Shown here: positions 19,501-27,345 of the stretch, piece after piece | Layout of the letters: each line of letters opens with the position of its first letter | Position numbering within the stretch: position 1 is the first letter of the stretch | Assembly: GCA_020723005.1 (NCBI GenBank) | Contig: DYJS01000002.1 | Span: 25,675 to 59,309 of the forward strand | Length of the DNA stretch: 33,635 bases | Direction of reading: 5' to 3' | DNA from: Candidatus Methylomirabilis sp. | GTDB taxonomy: Bacteria; Patescibacteriota; DYJS01 | The notes under the pieces: generated by a model | Databases searched by the model: none | What the model was told of the DNA's origin: nothing | What the model saw: the letters and a program-made list of their open reading frames with translations, nothing else | Position numbers and translations under genes: made by a program

Positions 19501-19832
19501 AGTTGAACGATTTGATTGGGAGACAATGTTTTTGTCTTTGTAAAATAAGAGAGTTCAAATTTTTCACCTTCAAATTTTCTAATCGTTTCAAAAGATTCAA
19601 AATTTTCAATTTTCCATTCTTTTGTAAAATTTTCAAAAAATTTTTTCTTTAATTTTTCGAACTCTTTTTTTGAAAATCCAGAAGTTTTTGAAAGTGTAAA
19701 AATTGATTTTTCAAGTTTTTTTAATTGAATTTTTTCATCATCAGTTAAATTGTTTTTTAATTTTATTTTTTGATAAAGTTCAAAATTTAAACTTAATTTT
19801 TTGTTTGAATTGTTTGGAATCGTGATCAGCAT
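16596..19832 (-). CDS. Large Lon-like AAA+ ATPase lacking the Lon proteolytic domain, with long unrecognised N-terminal region
   Basis: 1078 aa; [37 protein letters not shown] (Walker A), [37 protein letters not shown] (Walker B), [62 protein letters not shown]; stops after the lid region. Confidence 0.88.
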   Translation of the reverse strand: [1078 protein letters not shown]

Positions 19833-19839
19833 AAATAAA

Positions 19840-20622
19840 TTACAAATCTAATTTAATACTATTTTTTATAAAATCTATATCTGATTTGAAATTTTTTAAA
19901 TTCCCACCAATGTAAAAAATATGATAATATTCGTGTTCTTTATTTATTTTTGAATAATTTGGATAAAAAATTTGAATATCGCCTAAAGATTTTTTTGCAG
20001 GCATTTGGATAATTGTTTCAAATTCAACATTTCCAATAGTTTCTCTTCCAAAAGAAACGATACGATCTCCGGAGGATGTTTTCATTGGAGTTTTTAGTGT
20101 TTCAACCATTTTATCAAAATCTTCTTTGTTAGAAAAAACAGTTCCATATAAAATCATATTTTTGTCTTCGTATCCAGAAGCGATATTTCCAGTTAAAGAT
20201 GTTAAAAGATCATTTGAGAGAATAAAAGATATGGCACTATTTGGTTTTTTTTGTCCAATCCTGTAATCTAAAAATATTGTGTTTATATTTATGTTTGCAG
20301 GAGCTTCAAAGCTAAATCCTACTTTTTGATTTGTATATTTTAAAGTTGTTTTGTCTTCAGAATATGAAGTTTCTCCACCAAAATGAAAATCATTATTTGT
20401 TAGTTGAGACAATAGAAACGAGTTTTTTGTTGATTCTACTGCAAAAGTGTTTTGAATATTGTAATTTGAAAAATTTAAATTTTCTTGAATATTTTCAAGT
20501 TTTTTAATTCGTTTTTGGGTATCATTATATTTTTTTTGGAAAAAATTTTTTCCAAAAAAAAGTGAACCTAAAAATAATATTATTAAAACTATATATGATA
20601 TGTATGGTATGTATTTTTTCAT
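19840..20622 (-). CDS. Membrane-anchored extracytoplasmic protein, unknown function
   Basis: N-terminal TM helix (YISYIVLIILFLGSLFFG), then coiled-coil-like stretch and soluble domain (TNQKVGFSFEAPANINI...). Confidence 0.7.
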   Translation of the reverse strand: MKKYIPYISYIVLIILFLGSLFFGKNFFQKKYNDTQKRIKKLENIQENLNFSNYNIQNTFAVESTKNSFLLSQLTNNDFHFGGETSYSEDKTTLKYTNQKVGFSFEAPANININTIFLDYRIGQKKPNSAISFILSNDLLTSLTGNIASGYEDKNMILYGTVFSNKEDFDKMVETLKTPMKTSSGDRIVSFGRETIGNVEFETIIQMPAKKSLGDIQIFYPNYSKINKEHEYYHIFYIGGNLKNFKSDIDFIKNSIKLDL

Positions 20623-21188
20623 TTTTTTAAATTATTAATTGAATCGTTATGATTTTTATAGAAATCTCTATGTAGATCTAAAATATATTCAGTTGTCCAA
20701 AATGGTTTTGGGATGTTGTGCCATTTAAACATATTTTTTTCTGCGGCAGTTTGAATTAAAATATCTCCAAAATTAAAAATATGAGCAAAAAATCCATCTT
20801 GTGTTCCAGAAACATCTTCTATGTTGTCTAGATATACTTGAGACATTTTTCTAGAAAACAAACTTTTTTGTTCCGTGCTAATAATTCTAAAATTTGTAAT
20901 TATTCTAACATCAAGAGCAAAATCAATCCAAAAATTAAAAATCATAAAAGATATTGTTAAAATATAGATTCCAAAAAGAATTATTGGAAGATCTGGATTA
21001 ATTAAATATAAAAATGAACTCTCTGTGAAAAAAAATTCTTCGTACAAAATTAGAAAAATTGGAATAAAAAAGAGAAGGATTGTTGCATACAGCACATATA
21101 AAAAAAGAAAAATTTTATGTTTTTTTATAATTTTTAAAACTTTTTCTTCTTTTTCTTGCGAAATTTGAAACTTATTTAAATCAATCAT
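20619..21188 (-). CDS. Membrane protein with bacterial PH-like (bPH2) domain
   Basis: Two TM segments, then DVRIITNFRIISTEQKSLFSRKMSQVYLDNIEDVSGTQDGFFAHIFNFGDILIQTA, typical of bPH2/YdbS-type domains. Confidence 0.75.
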   Translation of the reverse strand: MIDLNKFQISQEKEEKVLKIIKKHKIFLFLYVLYATILLFFIPIFLILYEEFFFTESSFLYLINPDLPIILFGIYILTISFMIFNFWIDFALDVRIITNFRIISTEQKSLFSRKMSQVYLDNIEDVSGTQDGFFAHIFNFGDILIQTAAEKNMFKWHNIPKPFWTTEYILDLHRDFYKNHNDSINNLKK

Positions 21189-21189
21189 T

Positions 21190-21381
21190 TTAATTTAAAA
21201 TTATAAAATAAGTTGTTAAAATAATTGTTAAAATTACAATACTTGAAAATATTATTGTGACCAAAATTATAGATCTATTAATAAAAGAATATTTTAATGC
21301 ACTGAAGATGCTTAATAAAAACACTATGATAAAGAAAAATACAAAAACTAAATATATATAAAAAAATATATCCATAAACAA
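21190..21381 (-). CDS. Small hydrophobic membrane protein, 63 aa
   Basis: Two hydrophobic helices; stop lies 1 nt before the ATG of the next gene in the same operon. Confidence 0.55.
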   Translation of the reverse strand: MFMDIFFYIYLVFVFFFIIVFLLSIFSALKYSFINRSIILVTIIFSSIVILTIILTTYFIILN

Positions 21382-21499
21382 ATCTTCATTTTGAAACTAT
21401 TTTAATTTTTAAAAAATACAATAAAACTTTTCTAAAAAATAATTTTTTAAAAATTTTTGCTAGAAAAAAAAATAAATCTAGTTTATCTTCAAATTATTT

Positions 21500-23455
21500 A
21501 TGTATAATTTCTTAGACGATATAAAAAATATAAAAGGCATTGGTGATGAAATTGCAAAAAGATTTCATAAATTAAACATTTTTACGATTTTTGATTTATT
21601 ATATCATTTTCCTGTAAAATATGATCGGTTTAAATTTATTGACAATTTTTTAAATTTAAAACTTGGAGAGAAAGTTTGTGTGAATGCAAAAGTTTTAAAG
21701 ATTTTTTCTCGAAAAACAAAAAGTTTTAAAGATTTAATTGTTGGACACTTTTTGATGGAATCTGGTGATCAATTTGTTTGTGATTGGTTTAATCAGATTT
21801 TTATACGAAATAATTTCAAGTCAGGAATGGAAGTTACGATTTGTGGAAAATTTTCAAAAACATATTCTGGAATTGGGTTTTCTTCTCCAAAAATCTCTTT
21901 TGGACATCAGAAATTTTTAGGAGAAAAGGTTATTTCAATCTATCCGGAAACAGAAAAACTATCTTCTCATATTATAAATAAAATTGTTTTAGAAGTTTTA
22001 AAAAATGTTGAAATTCCAGAAATTTTGAATTCAGAAATTTTGGAAAAAGAAGGTTTTCCAGAAAGATTGTCTGCAATAAAAACTCTTCATTTTGGCGATT
22101 TAGAAAACTTAAAAATTGCAACCGAACGAATAAAATTTGAAGAATTATATTTTTTTCTAAGAGATTTGAAAGAGAGAAAGAGAAAATTTATAAGTTTTCC
22201 AGCAAAAAAATTTTTAAATGGGGAAAAAATTTTTTTAGAGTTTCAATCTTCTCTTCCTTTTGAATTGACAAATGATCAAAAAAAATCAACCGAAGAGATT
22301 TTGAAAGATTTGGAAAAAGACTCTCCAATGCTTCGAATGCTTCAAGGAGAAACAGGTAGTGGAAAAACTATTGTTGGAATTTTTTCAGCACTTCTTGCAA
22401 AAAGAAATGGTTTTAAAACAATTTTAATCTGCCCAACATCGGTTCTTGCAAATCAACATTTTGAAACTTCAAAAAAGTTTTTAAAAAATTTTGATGTTAA
22501 AATTTCTCTTGTTTCTGGGGAAAAGAATGAATGTAATTTTTTTGATGGAAAATTTTCTGAAAAAGAGATCTCTGAAAGTGATTTTATTATTGGCACACAA
22601 GCACTTTTATTTGATAAAGTTGATTTAAAAAACGTTGCACTAATTTTGATTGACGAAGAACAAAAACTTGGGGTTAATCAACGAAAAAAATTGATTCATG
22701 ATGCGATGAAGAAAAATGGTTTTGCACCACATACACTAAGTATGACTGCAACTCCAATTCCACGAACTTCTTCGCTTTTAAAATTTTCAATCTATGATAT
22801 CAGTTTTATAAAAGAATTCCCAAAAAAGAGAAAAGAGGTGAAAACGAAAGTTTTTACAAAAAATTCTCGTGAAGGTTCGATTGAATTTTTAAAGTCAAAA
22901 ATTTTATCAGGAGATCAAGCGATAGTTGTTTTTCCTTTGATCTCTGAAAGTGAATTTGTTCAAGCAAAAAGTTTGGAAGTTGATATCTCTGAATGGAAAA
23001 AAATTTTTAAAGATTTCAAAATTGGATTTGTTCATGGACGATTAAAACAAAACGAACAAGAACAAGTTTTTGAAGATTTTAGAAACAAAAAAATTGATAT
23101 TTTACTTGCAACAACGATGATTGAAGTTGGAGTTGATTTTCCGAATTTAACAATAATTTGGGTTGAAAATTCTGAAAGATTTGGACTTTCCACTCTTCAT
23201 CAGCTTCGTGGTCGTGTTGGCCGTGGAGAAAAAAATGGTTTTGCACTTTTTTTTACAGAGAGTTTTACAGGATATAAAAAATTAAAATTTTTAGAGAATA
23301 TTTATGATGGATATGAAATTGCAATGAAAGATTTAAAAAATCGTGGTCCGGGAGATCTTTTGGGACTTTTGCAAAGTGGGGTTCCAACTTTTAAATTAGC
23401 AGATTTTTCTGATGAAAAATTGATGAAAAAAGTTTCTTCTTGGATTGAAAAATAA
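21500..23455 (+). CDS. recG: ATP-dependent DNA helicase RecG
   Basis: IKGIGDEIAKRFHKL, FPVKYDRF, LQGETGSGKTIV, TATPIPRT, HGRLKQNEQEQVFEDF, TTMIEVGVDFPNLT, QLRGRVGRGE, RGPGDLLGLLQSG. Confidence 0.95.
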   Translation: MYNFLDDIKNIKGIGDEIAKRFHKLNIFTIFDLLYHFPVKYDRFKFIDNFLNLKLGEKVCVNAKVLKIFSRKTKSFKDLIVGHFLMESGDQFVCDWFNQIFIRNNFKSGMEVTICGKFSKTYSGIGFSSPKISFGHQKFLGEKVISIYPETEKLSSHIINKIVLEVLKNVEIPEILNSEILEKEGFPERLSAIKTLHFGDLENLKIATERIKFEELYFFLRDLKERKRKFISFPAKKFLNGEKIFLEFQSSLPFELTNDQKKSTEEILKDLEKDSPMLRMLQGETGSGKTIVGIFSALLAKRNGFKTILICPTSVLANQHFETSKKFLKNFDVKISLVSGEKNECNFFDGKFSEKEISESDFIIGTQALLFDKVDLKNVALILIDEEQKLGVNQRKKLIHDAMKKNGFAPHTLSMTATPIPRTSSLLKFSIYDISFIKEFPKKRKEVKTKVFTKNSREGSIEFLKSKILSGDQAIVVFPLISESEFVQAKSLEVDISEWKKIFKDFKIGFVHGRLKQNEQEQVFEDFRNKKIDILLATTMIEVGVDFPNLTIIWVENSERFGLSTLHQLRGRVGRGEKNGFALFFTESFTGYKKLKFLENIYDGYEIAMKDLKNRGPGDLLGLLQSGVPTFKLADFSDEKLMKKVSSWIEK

Positions 23456-23493
23456 GTTTTAAAAAAATATCAAAAAACAAAATTTATAAAACT

Positions 23494-23515
23494 GAGTTTT
23501 TTTAAAACTCTTTTT
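23494..23515 (+). terminator. Rho-independent-like hairpin GAGTTTT-TTT-AAAACTC followed by T5
   Basis: Perfect 7-bp stem 23494-23500/23504-23510, then TTTTT; downstream of recG and overlapping the 3' end of the convergent phosphatase gene. Confidence 0.55.
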
Positions 23516-24128
23516 CTTCAAACTTTTCAACTTTTATATTTTCAGAATTTCCAAAGAGTTTAAAAATTTTTAAATCAATATTTTTTGGTGGTTTAATTTC
23601 AAAATAATTTTCATTTGGAATTTTTTGTAGATTTTTAATTATAGATCTTATAACATCTTTATGGGAAACAAAAATTAAAGTTTTTTTACTTTGTAAATTT
23701 TCAGCAATTTTCTTTTTTGTAAAACTCCAAACTCGTTTATCAAATTCTTTGTAAGATTCTCCGCTTGGAATTTTGTAATAAAAATTTTTTTTAATTTTTA
23801 TCTCGGAAAAACTTTCTGGATGAATTTTTTGCCATTGTTCATCATTTGTTCCAGAATGAATTCCAAGATTTATTTCTCGTAAAGAGATTGTTTTGGTTGT
23901 TGGAAATTTATTTTTAAAAATTAAATTAGAAGTTTTATAAGCTCGCTTTAAATCTGATGTGTAGATTCTTTTTATATCAAAATTTGTTGAGATGAACTCA
24001 AAAATTTTTTCTCTCTTTTCCAAAATTTCTTGTTTTCCTTCAAAAGATAGATCAAAATCCATCCATCCTTGACTTATTTTTAACTGATTTGCTGTTGTTT
24101 GACCGTGTCGAATTAGAATTAAAAACAT
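23502..24128 (-). CDS. Histidine phosphatase (phosphoglycerate mutase) family protein
   Basis: LILIRHGQTTANQ catalytic RHG motif; SDLKRAYKTSNLI; LREINLGIHSG; PSGESYKEFDKRV; FVSHKDVIR. Confidence 0.9.
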   Translation of the reverse strand: MFLILIRHGQTTANQLKISQGWMDFDLSFEGKQEILEKREKIFEFISTNFDIKRIYTSDLKRAYKTSNLIFKNKFPTTKTISLREINLGIHSGTNDEQWQKIHPESFSEIKIKKNFYYKIPSGESYKEFDKRVWSFTKKKIAENLQSKKTLIFVSHKDVIRSIIKNLQKIPNENYFEIKPPKNIDLKIFKLFGNSENIKVEKFEEKEF

Positions 24129-24262
24129 TTTATCAATTTATTTTTTCTAAAAGAAGATTAGAAAAATTTTGTAGAGATGTCTAATTTTTACATTTTTAGA
24201 TACAGATAAATTTATAATTTTTTATTATTTATTGATTTAAAAAATTTTAAGTAAATTAAAAA

Positions 24263-24911
24263 ATGAAAATTAAAAAAGAAATTCAAAATTTAATTTTTCA
24301 AAAAGCAAGAGAGGAGATTTTAAATCCAAAACTTTCAACAACAAAGTAGATTTTAAAAAATATATCTTTGGAGAAAAATTTTGAAATTGTTGGAGTTAGA
24401 AATATAAAAAATAATTTTTTAGTTTATTTTTATTCGGAGAAAAGAATTTTTTATTTTGCTGTAGTTTTGAATAAAAATCTTGAGGTTTCTCAAAGTTATA
24501 CGGAATCAAAAATTTCAACAATTTTAACTATTAAATCTGAAAAAATATCTCTTGATGAGATTGAAAATTTTCTACAAATTAAAAAAAGTTTTGGTTTTTT
24601 TATTGGCGAGAAAATACATACAATAATCAAAAATATAAATTTAGTTTATTTCAAATTAAAATTGATTTTTTAAAATCTTTAAGTTTTGAAGAATAGGCAA
24701 AAGAGATGATAAAAATTCTTAAAAAAAAGAAGAGAGAGATTCAAATTTTAAAAAAATTTCAAAAGTTTATATTAGTTTTCATTTTGATGAATGGATTGGA
24801 AATGGATATGTTGGAAGATTTAATATTGATTCCAAAATTTTGAAAAAGTTTGCAGAGTTTAAAATAGATTTAGATTTTGAAACAGAAGTTTTTGGAGAAT
24901 ATCTTTTTTGA
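24263..24911 (+). pseudogene. Degraded gene of unknown family
   Basis: MKIKKEIQNLIFQKAREEILNPKLSTTK*ILKNISLEKNFEIVGVRN... with TAG at 24347-24349; frame change near 24640-24660 into QIKIDFLKSLSFEE*AKEMIKILKKKKREIQILKKF (TAG 24694-24696), second frame change near 24770-24785 into HFDEWIGNGYVGRFNIDSKILKKFAEF...GEYLF*. Confidence 0.6.
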
Positions 24912-25075
24912 AAATTTTAAAATTTTAAAATATAAATTTTTTGTTTTTTCATATTTTTAAATAATAAAACATATAAAATAAGGAAATTTTGACTTTTTAT
25001 AACAAAAAGAATGGGAAAAGTTTAAAAATAAAAATTTGAAAAATTAAATAAATTGTAAAATTTAAAATTTTTAGT

Positions 25076-25318
25076 TTATTTTTTCTTTAAAAAAAATTTT
25101 ACAACATCAGCTCCAGCAAAAAATCCCCAAACAGAGTTTAGGACAAAAAAGGGCCAATTTGATCCAATAAAAGCTGAAATTGCTAAAAAAACACTTCCAA
25201 TAAAATTTATAAAATCATAATTTATAGAACTATTTTTCCAGATATTTTTTTGATTCATATAGAATGCAAATAAAATTGCAGTTGCTCCAACTATTCCTAA
25301 GAAAAGTTCTATATTCAT
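25076..25318 (-). CDS. Small membrane protein, CBU_0592-like
   Basis: MNIELFLGIVGATAILFAFYMNQKNIWKNSSINYDFINFIGSVFLAISAFIGSNWPFFVLNSVWGFFAGADVVKFF; four-helix-like hydrophobic pattern. ATG at 25318 preferred. Confidence 0.6.
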   Translation of the reverse strand: MNIELFLGIVGATAILFAFYMNQKNIWKNSSINYDFINFIGSVFLAISAFIGSNWPFFVLNSVWGFFAGADVVKFFLKKK

Positions 25319-25615
25319 ATGAAATTTATTTATTTTCAGCATCTTTATAGCTTTTTCAAAAAATTTTAAAATAGTAAGTTGAAGAAAATTTTATATTGTG
25401 GTTAGTTTTTTAAATTTATTAGTTAAATTTTTTACCCAAAAGTTTAATAAATTTGAACTTTAAATTTATTCTATTGATACCTTTGGAGTTTTTAGATTTT
25501 TATAAAATTGAATAAATTTGTAAAAATTCTTTTTTGAAATTTTGAATTTAAATAATTTTCTTGACTTTAAAAAATTAAATAACTAGTTAAAATTTGCATC
25601 AAAGTTTTCTATATC

Positions 25616-25846
25616 TTGAAAGAAGAAGAATCGTTAGTATTAGAAGGTCAAATTACAGAAGTTTTTCCGGGATTGACATTTCAAGTAACATTTGACAATG
25701 GTCACTCTGTTGTGGCAAAACCAAGTGGAAAACTAAAGCAAAACAAAATTAGAATTTTACGAGGTGATTGGGTTCGTGTTGAGATTTCTCCATACGATCT
25801 TACTAAAGGGAGAATTATATATAGATTAGACAAAAAACAAGGTTAA
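25616..25846 (+). CDS. infA: Translation initiation factor IF-1 (TTG start)
   Basis: [62 protein letters not shown]. Confidence 0.95.
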   Translation: MKEEESLVLEGQITEVFPGLTFQVTFDNGHSVVAKPSGKLKQNKIRILRGDWVRVEISPYDLTKGRIIYRLDKKQG

Positions 25847-25851
25847 AACAG

Positions 25852-25968
25852 ATGAAAGTTAAACCATCAGTAAAAAAAAGATGCCCGAATTGCAAAGTCG
25901 TCAGAAGAGGCGGACGGGTTTATATAATTTGTAAGACCAATCCAAGACATAAACAAAGACAAGGATGA
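25852..25968 (+). CDS. rpmJ: 50S ribosomal protein L36 (not in the ORF track)
   Basis: [38 protein letters not shown], with CxxC...C...H zinc pattern; stop overlaps rpsM ATGA. Confidence 0.97.
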   Translation: MKVKPSVKKRCPNCKVVRRGGRVYIICKTNPRHKQRQG

Positions 25969-26333
25969 GAATAGCAAACACAAACATACCAGACAACAAA
26001 CAAATTTGGGTTTCTTTGACTCATTTGTTTGGAATAGGAGAAAAAACCAGTAAAAATATTTTAAAATCTGTTAAAATTGCAGATAATAAAAAAACTGGAA
26101 CTCTGACAGAATCCGAACAAGATTTGATCAGAAAATATATTCAACAACATTTTAAGGTTGAGGGAGATCTTCGTGAAGAAATCTACAACAACATTAAAAC
26201 CTTAAAAGAGATTGGTTGTTATAGAGGAATAAGACATAAAAAAAGACTTCCTGTTCGTGGTGGAAGAACAAAAACGAATGCAAGAACTTTTAAAGGAAGA
26301 AAACCTCCTGTTGGTGCAACGAAGAAGAAATAA
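25965..26333 (+). CDS. rpsM: 30S ribosomal protein S13
   Basis: [25 protein letters not shown]...[27 protein letters not shown]. Confidence 0.97.
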   Translation: MRIANTNIPDNKQIWVSLTHLFGIGEKTSKNILKSVKIADNKKTGTLTESEQDLIRKYIQQHFKVEGDLREEIYNNIKTLKEIGCYRGIRHKKRLPVRGGRTKTNARTFKGRKPPVGATKKK

Positions 26334-26345
26334 TTTCTTAAAAAT

Positions 26346-26717
26346 ATGATAACTATAAAATCAAAATTTGGAGTTTCTAGAGCTAGAGTTTATATTAAAT
26401 CTAGTTTTAATAACACGATTATAACATTTACAGATCAGTCTGGAAATGTAATTTTAACAAGCAGTTCTGGAAAAATGGGATATAGAGGAACGAAAGAAGG
26501 AACTCCATTTGCAGCAAGAGTTGCAGCTGAAAAATTGGCAGAAGAGGCGAAAGCAATTGGAATTCGTCAAGCAGATGTTTATGTTAAAGGTCTTGGACCA
26601 GGAAGAGAGGCTGCAATTAGAGCATTGCAATCTGTTGGTGTCACAGTTGTTTCAATTGTAGATACTACACCTATTCCACATGGTGGTGTTAGACAAAAAA
26701 AAGCAAGGAGGGTTTAA
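26346..26717 (+). CDS. rpsK: 30S ribosomal protein S11
   Basis: ARVYIKSSFNNTIITFTDQSGNVI...GPGREAAIRALQSVGV...DTTPIPHGGVRQKKARRV. Confidence 0.97.
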   Translation: MITIKSKFGVSRARVYIKSSFNNTIITFTDQSGNVILTSSSGKMGYRGTKEGTPFAARVAAEKLAEEAKAIGIRQADVYVKGLGPGREAAIRALQSVGVTVVSIVDTTPIPHGGVRQKKARRV

Positions 26718-26718
26718 T

Positions 26719-27339
26719 TTGGGAAGATTTATTGGGCCAAAAGGAAGATTAGTTAGAAAATTTGGAGTTAATATATTTGATTCTCCAAAGTTTGATAAAT
26801 TACTTGGAAAAAAACCATATGGACCGGGTCAGCATGGTCCAAATAGTAAGTTTTCTAGACTTTCTGAATTTGGTGCTCAATTGAGAGCAAAGCAGATCGT
26901 TAAGCTTTCTTATGGACTTTCTGAAAAACAGATGAGAAAGTATTATGAAATTGCATCAAAATCTCCAAGTTCAACATTGCAACTTTTTTATCAACTTCTT
27001 GAATACAGATTTGACAATGTTGTTTATAGACTTGGTTTTGCAAAAACAAGAGCACAAGCAAGGCAATTTGTTTCTCATGGGTTTTTTTCTTTAAATAATG
27101 TTAAATCAAAGACACCTTCAATTTTTTTGAAAGTTGGTGATGTTGTTTCTTTGTCTACACAAGGTAAAAAAGTTGCATTAATTTTGGAAAATATAAAATC
27201 TATAAATACAAATACTATTTCTGAATGGCTTTCTTTAGAAAAAGAATCATATAAAGGAAAGGTGCTTGGAGTTCCAGATGCGGAAAAAGATGCAAAATCT
27301 TTAAATCTTTCATTAGTAACAGAGTATTATTCTAAATAA
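26719..27339 (+). CDS. rpsD: 30S ribosomal protein S4 (probable TTG start at about 26719)
   Basis: (M)GRFIGPKGRLVRKFGVNIFDSPKF...GPGQHGPNSKFSRLSEFGAQLRAKQ...YRLGFAKTRAQARQFVSHG. The track start at 26680 sits inside rpsK; GGAGGG precedes the TTG. Confidence 0.93.
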   Translation: MGRFIGPKGRLVRKFGVNIFDSPKFDKLLGKKPYGPGQHGPNSKFSRLSEFGAQLRAKQIVKLSYGLSEKQMRKYYEIASKSPSSTLQLFYQLLEYRFDNVVYRLGFAKTRAQARQFVSHGFFSLNNVKSKTPSIFLKVGDVVSLSTQGKKVALILENIKSINTNTISEWLSLEKESYKGKVLGVPDAEKDAKSLNLSLVTEYYSK

Positions 27340-27345
27340 AAAAAT

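Noticed and set aside
25412-25519. CRISPR-like array
   Set aside because: The repeated unit is only a 9-mer AT motif with irregular spacing; no CRISPR repeats or cas genes were seen in the window.
26680-26718. rpsD starting at the ATG at 26680 as given in the track
   Set aside because: This would place 13 extra residues inside rpsK; homologous S4 begins at (M)GRF..., matching the TTG near 26719 with GGAGGG upstream.
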